Assembly: GCA_014706385.1 (NCBI GenBank)
Contig: JACGZH010000004.1
Span: 2,108,001-2,172,000 of the forward strand
DNA: 64,000 nt
Reading direction: 5' to 3'
From: Phaffia rhodozyma
Lineage: Eukaryota > Basidiomycota > Tremellomycetes > Cystofilobasidiales > Mrakiaceae
Below, one piece after another: positions 46,042-56,133 of this stretch; the first letter of the stretch is position 1, and each line of letters opens with the position of its first letter. The notes beneath the pieces are model-generated. The model had not been told where the DNA came from and ran no database searches. It worked only from the letters and a program-made list of their open reading frames with translations. Position numbers and translations under genes: made by a program.

Positions 46042-49000
46042 TTATTTCGTCTTCCGCTTGATATCTCCAACATCGAGTGTCTTTGATTGAAGATCTCGGA
46101 TCTCTTCTTCAGTCAAGATTTTCTTCCCGCCGAGCTTCCTATAAGGCATCACATCACGCAAAAACATGTTAAGAAGATCACAACACCTAACCAGGATGAG
46201 AAAAAGAAATGAGGCAAGATACTAACCGTTTTTTCTTCTTTATAGGCTCAATGTATTCGGGAGATCCTGGTAATCTATCCAACGAGGTGATACAAACGTA
46301 GGCAACAGTTAAGGTCATCATGTTTAGGAAGCTTCTTATCGTAGGATAAGCAAATCAGCTAGACTCACTCTGATGGCAGGCCAAGATGCTGCTGCTGCTG
46401 CTTTGGACTAGGCAACTGAACGTCATCCGCAGATAGTACCGTCTCTTCCCCTCCCTCTTCCTCCCCTTCATCTTCAGAGAAAATAATTTTCTTCGATCGT
46501 TTAAGGGGACTTGAGCGCACAGCAGGGCTGGTTGAAGAAGCGCGCGGGTTTCCACGAGTTGATTTGAGAGGAGTCGTATCTGGTGATGAAATTGCTGGAA
46601 CATCGGCTTCGGCGAACGAAGAGTCATACTCCTCTTCTTCCTCTTCTTCCTCTTCTTCCTCCTCTAGCTCAGAAAGATCGCTCTCTTCGGATGGCTGACT
46701 GGTGGTTTTGGAATCATCAAGCTTGATAGATGCGAGTGAAATCTAGAACAAATCTGATATCAGTTTCCATATACACGTTTCCTCTGATATGGATACGCAC
46801 GTACTTCGCCTACATCTGCCGATCTGTTTTTCGAATCAACCTCATCATCATCATCATCGTTGTCATCATCCAGAGTCCCAAAATTCGGTGCAGAAGGGAT
46901 CTTCTTGCCTAGTATAATCCCTCCGGAGAGGGCAGGTGTAGGCGAGTCAGGGTCAGATAGAGCATCCTCAAGGAAACTCGAACCATCGTGAGCCTATGAT
47001 ATGAAGAAGACTAGTTAGGGTGCAGAACTTCGTGGCGTGAGACAAAGAGTTACAAGTATGAAGCGCTGACCATTGAGTCTTCTAGTTCAGAGTCTTCAGA
47101 CTCTTGGTCGTCTTCTGTCTCCGGGGTAGCAAATCGTTGAACTCGAGGTTTCATCACTGATCGCTGAACGATATCAATCTGCTTGTTCTTGAGAATCTCG
47201 TTGTTCGTGGTCTGTTTGATCGAGATCAGCGCCCACATTCATACCAACCAGAGGAACAAGACGGCGCCAGGTGAACACTTACACCCTGCATTAATCGTTG
47301 GGCAAACATTCGCTCCATATCCGATATTCGCTTCTGCATATCCTTAGCAAGCTCGTCCCGCGTTTCTGTCTCAATCGAGGCGCATCGGAGCTCCAGCTCA
47401 AACACCTGTTTCACCGCCAGACACGCATAGAAATGCCCAGATAGGATCAAAGACAGAATCATCTAGACAAGAGAGACAAAGACTTACCTTGACACGGAGG
47501 TCCTTGATGACATCGAAAAGATGCTCCACCAACGCATCTGGTTCGTCTTCATCATCGGTCTCTTCCTCCTGCTCCTCGTCTTCCTCCTCTATCTGTTCTT
47601 CCTCGATCATTGCAATCGGCTCAATGAGCTCTTCCTCTGCGAGACATCCAAGCCATCCGACAAATCAGCATCTGTCCACACGCGAGGCTACGAGGCTCAC
47701 CGCTATCGGCTAAAAGAGGACCAGCTAGCCACAGCCTGTCTATAGACATACCTTCTGCAACATCCATCAAGCCCTGCTCGACTTCTTTCTCCTCCGGTGG
47801 TATCTCTGTGATCAACTCCTCCACCGCCTCCTCTTCGGTTTTGACCCTCACTCTTTCGCTCGATTTTTCTCTTTCTCTCTCCTTCTCCTTTTCTCTCATC
47901 TCTGCCACTCTAGCTGCGCCCATTGGGCCAGAGATAGGTACTGCCAATACCCGTCCGGAAACAGTAGACGGTTTCTGTGTTTGTCCCACACTAGATATCC
48001 GTGTTGTCGATGATCTCACTGACCCTCGTCCAGTCGATTCGGCTGTGTTTGAAGATGAAAGCGTCGAAGAAAGTGTTGGTTGAGTGAAGCTTGGGATGGC
48101 CGGTCTCAATCGGTTCGGGGCTGGACTGGACAACGAAGAAGATGGGAATCCGTCAAGTTTCTTCAAGGTGAAACGATGACCGGCCGAGTGGGTGATCGTT
48201 CCTACGTCCCGGGCGACGGCAGAAAACTTCATGACGTTGATGTTTTCTTCGAATCCAGTGTCGAAAGGATTGACGTGGATCATCATGACCTGGATAAAGT
48301 CAATGAAGACAACTAATCAGTATCTCTGCACGATCGAGAGAGAAGAGCAGAAGTCGGTTGCCAGGTGGACGGAGAAGACAAACCGCTCGACCGTCTCCAG
48401 CAAAGTAGTTCTGAAACATCTCAGTCAACTTTGAATGTCTAAAAGGAACCATTGCCGGTTTCCGACCCGAAGCAATCCTTTGTTGGTTAGAATGCAAGAC
48501 CTCCATACATTGTCCCAAGACCTATATAATCAACGGCATGGTCTATATCAGCTTGTATTCAATCCTTTGTTGGTGATGAAAGCATTCTGATGAACAAGAA
48601 CAAAGATGCGCGATAAGAAAAGGAAGACTTACCATGAGAGACTTGTTGATGTTTCCAGCCTCTTTCAGCCGGTCACCTGAGAAGAACAAATTTCGCAAAA
48701 CCATCGTATCAGACTCTGCTCGAATGATTTGCCCTTGCTGGACGGCAAAGGACAGAAAACGAATAGGTACCTACCCGTATTCCCTGTGTTTTTAGTTCGT
48801 TCACTACCGGCAAGATCGACAATCGATAATCGAGCGGTCTGCATACTGCTCGTATCCTATATGGTTGCAAAAAGCGAATACATTTTGAACAGCCCGATCT
48901 CAGATCCGAATGAGTGGCTTGGATGATATGAGGTGATAAAAAGGACATACTAGGGGCGCGCCGTTGTGGATTCGAATCAGCTTGATGGTGAACACGCCGT

Positions 49001-51041
49001 GTGATCGGGAAGAAACAGAGTTGGCTAGGGTGCCAAACACCTGTCGGTTAATCTGTCCTTGGGTGATGATCTCTTGGGCTTCCTGATGGTCAAGATTCTC
49101 CCGGTCAGAGATGTTAGCATTCATTGAATAGAGCCAGCTTGCCAAAGGATTAAAAGCAGCGGCTGAGAGAAAGACAACGAAGCCGTACCTCTCGACTTCG
49201 GACTCTGATCTCTCGCATCCCCGATACGTACTTTCCTCCCCCTTCGGAGTCGCTCTTTAGACCCAGCGCCTTCCGTTTTACTCCGGCTAGGTACATCGAG
49301 CTGTGAGATTCGGCAATTCCTGGATGTGTTCGTGGAATGGTTGATGTGCTGGGTTGAGGGTCTTCTAGAAGATCGTATATCTGTACGACTCGGTCGATGT
49401 ACGTCAGAGCGCTCGGTAGAAGCTCAGTCTAACCGATTTCACCAGAGCAGCTTGAATGAAGTGGAAAGACAGACCTTTTCGTTATAGATCTCACAGTAGG
49501 AGATGAATACGGCATATGTGAAGTTTCTGTCGATCTTTAATGCTACAGATCATCTGACGTGAGTCTCGGATACACAAAAGGAAAGCAAGTGATGAAGAGT
49601 TTCGAGGCCACCTACTTGTATCATCACCCTCCTCTGCGTTCGAACCCGCTCGATCATCCTTTAATAAATCTTCTACTTGGCCTTCTTCCAGTTCTACCCC
49701 ACCTAGCATACTCGGTCTGAGCTTGGTCTTGCTCTGCGCGCCATCTATAGAGTTGAACACAACGTCTAATGTGCGTGGGACGACACCTCTGGCCGAGGGA
49801 GTGCCTTGAATAGTATATCTATGTCGAGATTGATTAACGGACGAGGACATCAGCATCCGTACATGTACCATGTTTCTACTGTTGACTTCCCTCGGAATGA
49901 CCAAGATCTACGAACGATTTGCCAGAATTAGTCACTCCGTATGCGAACACCAAGCCATTCTCTCCGTTCAGTAAATTCTAGAATGGTTCACACATAAACC
50001 GATAGTATAGGCAGGATGAGCAAACTAGAATTCTGACCAAGGCTCTGATAAGGAGACTCACCTGAACCAGAGGCAGCGCAGTCGCTTTAAAGTACTCTTG
50101 TTGGCCAACCTCGGGTTGGAAGACCCGGGTGAACGTATACGCCTGAGCGGGCTTAGGCATGATATGCATCCTGGAGAGATCCTGTGAATGAAGAAAGGAA
50201 AGAAGGAGAGTATTTTAAGAATTGGGTATTGGTTTTTTTGTTCTTTCTCTTTAATCAAAGAAGAATGAAGAATTTTGACGAGTGGATACAAACTTGAGGA
50301 GCAGTCATGATGACCTCGTTATCACTCGTTGTCGACAGATAGGGAACTGCGGTATCGATCGCTCCATCTGGAGCAGGTCGGATCCTCAGAAATGACTGTT
50401 TAATGGATGGACGTCAAGCGCATTCAGTGACTCTGTCATCTCCAGGAGGCAGATGAGGTTGGAAACACACCTTGATCTTCTCGAGATCTCCATCCTTCAG
50501 AGAGGCCGTGCCAGCACTGGATGAATGAACTCCAAGCCTACTAAGAGCGGGCGCCATCTTTCGGACTGACGCATTGGCTGCGGTGAGAAACTTGGAAGCC
50601 ATAGAAGGTTTCGAAGGAGTAGACGACATAGTGAAGGTGGAGGATGAGGATACCTGGCGAGGTAGGTGGCCGAACGAGGGCTGGAGCAAGAGATTGCAGC
50701 AAGGTGAGTTGAGAGACGAGCCAGGGCACGCATGCACATGATACACAGACCGAAAGCACCCGGGTGCTTACCTCTACTTTTTTCTCTGAACCAACGGTCG
50801 TCGCCTGCCTGCTACCCCAAGGAGCTCTGCCTCTGATCGATGCTGTCGGCGTAGGAGGAGGTTTCCCGGCCGACGAAGGAACGACCGATGCCTTCCTAGA
50901 GGAAGCACCACCGGCGGTAGCAGTTGTTTTCATGGTCGAACCGGACGGTGCGGCAGTTGTCCTCGAACCGGCCAAGGGCGGTTGCTGTCTAAGCCTGGAC
51001 GAGGACCTAGTCTGGACGGGTGTCTGTCCTGTGGGTGCCAT
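46042..51041 (-). CDS. Kinesin-6 family motor (KIF20/KIF23-like)
   Basis: Plus-end mitotic motor; kinesin-6 proteins act at the spindle midzone and in cytokinesis. It starts MAPTGQTPVQTRSSSRLRQQ at 51041, with a basic Ser/Pro-rich N-terminal region of about 150 residues. The motor begins 'SFLRIRPAP' and continues 'YTFTRVFQPEVGQQEYFKAT', P-loop 'GLVFAYGVTNSGKSYTIQGT', and 'ARGVVPRTLDVVFNSI', the form typical of kinesin-6. An acidic insertion follows ('VELEEGQVEDLLKDDRAGSN') before 'NFTYAVFISYCEIYNEK'. Switch regions read 'VFGTLANSVSSRSHGVFTIK' and '..LSIVDLAGSERT'-like. 'VPFRHSKLTEMFQNYFAG' and 'VNPFDTGFEENINVMKFSAV' close the motor. The tail has an acidic coiled coil near 47520-47640 and a basic C-terminus 'KLGGKKILTEEEIRDLQSK'. 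Many introns. KIF20- versus KIF23-type is not settled. Confidence 0.88.
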
Positions 51042-51284
51042 CTGTGTGTGAGTGTGTGTGTCTGTGTGTGAACAAGCGACGAGGAAGAAGAAAGACGGTA
51101 TGGATGATGGGAGTCCCAAGGGAAGAAGAAGAACGCGTGAAATCAAACGCGTCCGGGGGGAAACAAAATAAAATAAAATAAAAATCCTCATTAAACTCGG
51201 CCGTCACCTTCCATCGTCGTCTTGATCGTCCATCCCCATCGTGTTGCTCTCCATCATCCACTCGCTTGCTTAGACACACACAAG
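51042..51284. promoter_or_regulatory. Divergent promoter kinesin-6 / MAD2 with paired ACGCGT boxes
   Basis: 243 bp between the two start codons. Two exact ACGCGT palindromes (51133-51138 and 51147-51152) are separated by 8 bp. ACGCGT is the MluI cell-cycle box bound by MBF (Swi6-Mbp1) in fungi. An (AAAAT)n run lies at about 51166-51182. Confidence 0.65.
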
Positions 51285-52448
51285 ATGGCCACCAAGCAGG
51301 CGCAGAAACAGGCGATCTCTCTTAAGGGGTCAACGAAGATTGTCACCGAGTTCTTTGATTATTCCGTCGTTTGTTCCCCCCGGTTTCCTTCGCAGTTCAT
51401 CTCTCGGTCTGCCTCGGTTTACACTGACGCACATCGATCTTAGAATAACATTCTCTATCAGCGAGGGATATATCCATCAGATGACTTTAAGATGGTTAAA
51501 AAGTCAGTGGTCCCTTGATCTATAGGGTCCCTATTCTTGTTCACTCACACCATGGCTCTCAGGTATGGACTCCCTATGTTGATGACGACGGACGACAATG
51601 TCAAAGCGTATCTCGCTTCGATAACAGAACAAGTTCATGGTCAGCCGGGTGTTCTTTCTTTCTTTCTTTCTTCCTTTCTTCCTCTCTCTCTTACGCAACT
51701 CCTCTTGCTGACAAAGAAGTCTTGTTCTGAATTTGCTGTCCTCTTGATAAACATCAGCCTGGCTGATGTCTGGTCAGATCACTAGACTCGTTCTGGCCAT
51801 CATATCTAAAGACACCCGGGAGACTCTGGAACGGTGGCAGTTCGATGTCAAGATGGATGCCTCCTCGACCGAACCGAACCCTAGCGATTCATTCATGTTG
51901 GTCTTTCCCGTCTGGTTTTCGCTTTCGTCTTCGTTTTCTTTTCCCCTTGTGACCGCGTCCTCGTAGCTAAACATATGCTGATGTTGATGATATCATTTCT
52001 CTCGTCTGGCTCGTGTCGAACAGACCAGCCGGTTCAGGACAGGGATCGAAACCGAAAACGGAGAAACAGGTCCAGGCAGAGATCAGAGAGATCATGAAAC
52101 AAATCACCTCCTCCGTCACGTTCTTGCCCATGCTGGACGAGCCCTGTATGTCGCCGTCGCTCCGTCTGCTCCTCCACTTTCTCTCTTTATGTGTGTGTGT
52201 GTGTGTGGGCTTATGATGGACTAACGTCCTGTCCCACACCCATGCGTGCGTATCCAAAAGGCACATTCAACATTCTAGCATACACTTCTCTCGACACGGA
52301 CGGTTCCACCCCGCTACCGACACCCGAGAAATGGGTCGAGTCGGACGCACACCTAATCGACGCTGCAAAGGTCGAACAAGTCAGACTGAGGAGTTTCTCG
52401 ACAAACGTTCACAAGTTGGAAGCTATGGTTGCCTATAAGCTGGATTGA
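51285..52448 (+). CDS. MAD2: Spindle assembly checkpoint protein Mad2 (HORMA domain)
   Basis: HORMA-domain protein that binds Cdc20 and Mad1 to delay anaphase. The start MATKQAQKQAISLKGSTKIV leads to 'TEFFDYS', spliced to 'NNILYQRGIYPSDDFKMVKK', then 'YGLPMLMTTDDNVKAYLASI'. The next join gives 'EQVHAWLMSGQITRLVLAII', followed by 'ETLERWQFDVKM', 'KTEKQVQAEIREIMKQITSS' and 'VTFLPMLDEPCTFNILAYTS'. The C-terminal safety-belt part ends 'RLRSFSTNVHKLEAMVAYKL-D' at 52446-52448. All parts of a normal Mad2 of about 205-225 residues are present. Introns contain simple repeats (TTTC near 51655-51680, GT near 52191-52207). Confidence 0.96.
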
Positions 52449-53065
52449 TCACAAAGCTTCATCTATCTTTCCTCGTCTGTTCTCGTTTGCTCGATGTTAT
52501 ACCCTCCCAATTCTCTCTGTCGGGATCTCGGAATGTGTCATTGGGAAAGACTTCCCCATTGGTTCTCGAGTTTTCTTTTCTTTTCTTGCGGTAAAAGGAA
52601 AAGGAAACAATCCATTAGGGAAATTCAAGAGAAAGAATAATAGGAAGAAAATTGCCAACAGACTACTGAATTGACTAACTAAGAGCTACCTAGCTAACGA
52701 AAAGAGAGAAAGAAGAGAACTATACACATGCGCGCATGATGCACACACACACATATACGGGAGAAGAGGAGTATACAGTCGACAACGGCCCGAAGGCCAC
52801 AGAGAGAGAGAGAGATGAACTGGAAGAACTACCGAATGAAGAAAGAGGGAGAAAAACAGAACACGAAAGATAGAGGGGGGGAAAGAAGGAGATGGTATAA
52901 GAAGTTTCAACTCTTGACGAAACTTCGACAGTGAGGAAGAAACCTGCCGAGGACAGAGATAGAGGAGCAGAGAAAAGAAAGAGAAGGGAGAAACAGGTCC
53001 GGCACCGGGGCTACCCGCACGTACACGAGACGAAAAGAAGAGAAGACCAAAAGAAGGATCAACGT
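52449..53065. other. Convergent intergenic, 617 bp, MAD2 / NHP6
   Basis: 3' UTRs. Contains simple repeats (TTTTC near 52573-52586, a CA run near 52742-52750, a GA run near 52800-52816, purine-rich 52840-52900). No gene recognised; the short frames on both strands are low complexity. Confidence 0.45.
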
Positions 53066-53932
53066 CTAATCACTAGCCTCCTCGTCGCTGTCCTCCTCGT
53101 CGTCATCTTCCTCCTCGGAAGCAGGCTCAGGGGCCTTGGCGGCCTTCTTCGGGGCGGCAACTGCCTTCTTGGAGGCGGACTTCTTTGATGAACCCGCTTT
53201 GGCTCCACCGCCGTTCGACTCGTACTCGGCCTTGGCGGATTCGTATCGAGCCTTGTCAGCCTCGGCCTTCTTGACGTACGGCTGAGGAAGGAAAGGTTGG
53301 AACACAGTCGCGCTGTCAGAAGACTTGCATAGGTTTCAAGGAGAACATAAAGGCAGAAGAGAAGGGTGTACCGACCTTCTTGTCCTCCTCAGAGAGGGTC
53401 TTCCACTGAGCACCCAAAATCTTTCCGAGCTCACCTAGAGCGATAGAAAAACATGTAGACAAGATCAGAAACAATCGTCTTTGAGATGGAAGAGAAGGAA
53501 AAGATGACTCACCAAAGGTGGCTTCGGGGTTAGCAGCCTTGATGGCCTCTCGGTTGGACTGGGAGAAGATCATGTATGACGAAAGTCCTCTGTAGGGAGG
53601 GAGAGACAAAGGACAAAGAATGCAAAAAGTCCGATCAGCCGACGTGAGCTTCATGTGCGTCAACAGAGGTATATGGGATGTGTTTAAAGATGAACACTAA
53701 CCGCTTGGGTGCGTCCTTGTCCTTCTTGGCTCGAGCCTTCTTCTCCTTGGGCTCAGGCGCGGACTTGGCGGCTGATGAGAAAGAAACGGAAACGGTAAAG
53801 GAAAAGGAAAAGGAAAAGGAAAAGGAAGACGGGTTGAGGACATGGGTATATGCGCGAGAAACAGGGATAGAAAACAGACGAACCCTTGGGCTTGGACTCT
53901 TTGGCGATCTTCTCTTTGACGTCTTTGGGCAT
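53066..53932 (-). CDS. NHP6: HMG-box chromatin protein, Nhp6/HMGB type
   Basis: Single HMG-box DNA-bending protein that loosens nucleosomes and assists FACT. The N-terminus MPKDVKEKIAKESKPKG is spliced to a basic Lys/Ala linker ('AAKSAPEPKEKKARAKKDKD'). The box follows over three exons: 'APKRGLSSYMIFSQSNREAI', 'KAANPEATFGELGKILGAQW', 'KTLSEEDKKPYVKKAEADKA'. The C-terminus is a Lys/Ala stretch and then a strongly acidic tail ('EPASEEEDDDEEDSDEEASD', stop 53066-53068). Yeast Nhp6A/B lack such a tail, so this resembles metazoan HMGB1 more in that respect. A CAG directly before the ATG codon (53933-53935 on the plus strand) could be a splice acceptor, so the start lies at or just after a 5'-UTR intron. 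Confidence 0.93.
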
Positions 53933-55120
53933 CTGGAGGGTTGGGTGGTGGGGAGAGGGAGAAGGAGAGGACGAAAGGAGAGAAGGAAGGGAAGAAGAAA
54001 AACGGTGGTTGAGAAAAGCAGAAAGAAAGAGTCAGTCAACAATATCTCGGATCGTGTTTGTTGAGCGAGACGCGAAAGAGAAGGAAGGACGCGTTTCCCT
54101 GGGAACCAGACATGCTAAAAGGAAGAAAGAAGGAAAGGAGAAGAGAAGAAAGAAAAAGAAATCGTCGGACAGACGCAAAGATGACGGCCGGTCATCCAAC
54201 ATGGAAATTCGGACGACACGACGCGTCGAAAGAGATGACAGGGAAAAAAAGAAAGACGCGTCGAGAAGGAAAGACCGAAGGGTCGGACGAATCGCGTGGA
54301 AAAAAAGAGGCAGGAAAAGCATGTGTGTGACTGAACGGAAGGGATCCCAGGTCTTTTCTCTCTCTCTTCTCCCTCCCAGAAGGAAAAGAAACGAGAAGGA
54401 CACGTATGAACCACAGAAACGCCGCTCGACGCGTCGGAGGGACACAGCCTAAGAGAAGACAGCACGAACCGACCATCAAACCGGCTCGAGAGATGGGACG
54501 ACGGACGAGGCAGGTTTTTTCTATTCTTTTTTTATTTCAAGACAGAACGATGAAGAGAAAGAGAAGAAAGAAAAAGAAGCAAGAGAAAGAACAGACGAGA
54601 GTGACGAATGGATGGATGGTTGGACGGATGAAAGGATGGATGGATGGTACTCACTATGAAACGCGTGTGTGTATGTGGTGAGCGTAGGTGTGCGGTGTGT
54701 GTATGTGGGTGTGAGTGTGTGGGGTGTGTGTGATGGGTAGTCTTTTAGAAGCAGGGGGGAAAAGGGAAGAAAAAGACAAGGCGAAGAAAAGCCTGGCTGG
54801 CTTATTTGCCCTTGTCTGAGGGAATTTGCCTAGGGAAAAGAGCAAATCCGGTCACGCCCGTTCCGCCGGTTACCTAAGCGATCGTGTGGGAGGCGCGTGT
54901 GGCGCGTGTCAAGGGCGCGTCACTCAACATCCACGCGCCCAACACACTCTCTATCTGTCCATCTATCTATCTATCCAGCTATCTAGCTATCTTCTTTCCC
55001 TCCTCTTTCTTTGTTCTGATCTTCTTCTTCTTCTATTTTTCCTTTCCTCTTCTTTTCTTTTCCTCTTTCCCTAGGCCTTTCCCCTCCTCTCCTTCTACCC
55101 CATAAATACAAACCACAGTT
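53933..55120. promoter_or_regulatory. NHP6 upstream region and DHHC gene 3' flank, 1.19 kb
   Basis: Purine-rich on the plus strand (so CT-rich in the NHP6 leader) to about 54620, then simple repeats: GGATGGAT near 54608-54646, GTGTGT near 54664-54732 and CTAT near 54954-54976. Five exact ACGCGT boxes occur between 54089 and 54666. Three GGCGCGTG-like copies lie at 54890-54925. A GGAAAA hexamer repeat (53805-53828) lies in the neighbouring NHP6 intron. The open frames found here on both strands are composition artefacts. Confidence 0.5.
54089..54666. promoter_or_regulatory. Cluster of five ACGCGT (MCB) boxes upstream of NHP6
   Basis: Exact sites at 54089-54094, 54221-54226, 54256-54261, 54429-54434 and 54661-54666; a related ACGCGAAA lies near 54069. 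They lie 157-734 bp upstream of the NHP6 start codon. A palindromic hexamer is expected about once in 4 kb of random sequence. Confidence 0.55.
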
Positions 55121-56100
55121 CTACTCCATCCAACCGCCACCGCCTTCCTCGTCATCCGTCAAGTCCTCTTCTACCATCCCCGGTCGATATCCCGGCTTGC
55201 GGTCCCACGTCTTTCCGTCAGAGTCCGGTAACGTCCTCAACGGAAGTGCAAGCACATACCACGGGCTGAACCCCCATTTCGTCACGTCAGCTGAGATACC
55301 TTGCACGCGCGCGCACACACACACACACACGCAAGGAAGAAGGATACCACAAAGTGTGATCTGTACTCACTACTCTCCCTCACCAACCCGGAAAAATCGT
55401 TCGAGATTCCTTCTCGGTCCAAGGTCATACTTGTTTTCCCATCTGACCCCTCGCTCTCTGGCCCGATTGGCATAGTACGCGTTATCGTGCCCTTCCACCG
55501 TGGTTTCGCCATGAACGATCTGAAGGACATGCCAGCCAGCCATCACGCCAACGGCCAACCCAAGCGCTAAAGCCAAAGCCCAGACCAAGGTGAATGCGAT
55601 CCGAGGCGACACGTACGGCCACTGTAAAGGGTGTGTTCGATGGGAAAGGCGGGAGAAAGGGAAAGGAAATCGAATCGGTCAGTCTACGATCAGAAACATA
55701 CACACCTGAGATCCCATTCTCAATTCACGCACCGGAAAGGAAAGGTTCATCGACGGAAGGAATAGATGCCAGCCCGTGATGGTGAACATGGCCGAGCCCA
55801 ACACGAGGTAAACCCTTTTTTTTTCGAAAGGTGTCACGACAAGAGCTTTCTATGTAAGTCTCCAAATTAATCACAGCATACGCTCAGAGTAGAACGCACA
55901 TGAACAAGATAAAATGGGTCTCATTTCGCAAGCCAATACATTGGTTGACCCCTGAGTGAACGGAGAAAGAGAGGATACCATGTCAATCAGATGTCAGTTT
56001 AGTTGATTGCCAATCCAAAGTCATACACAACTCACATGGGCACTTGGGTGATACAAACCAAACCAAACCAAACCAAACCAAACCAAACCAAACCAAAGCC

Positions 56101-56133
<33 letters not shown>

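Noticed and set aside
54000..54680. Overlapping open frames on both strands upstream of NHP6 (up to 188 codons)
   Set aside because: Almost only Arg/Lys/Glu on one strand and Phe/Ser/Leu on the other, a product of purine-rich DNA. The region also holds the promoter motifs.
56053..56129. CRISPR-like or satellite interpretation of the AACCA/CA arrays
   Set aside because: Units are 5 and 2 nt with no spacers, inside a spliced intron; simple microsatellites.
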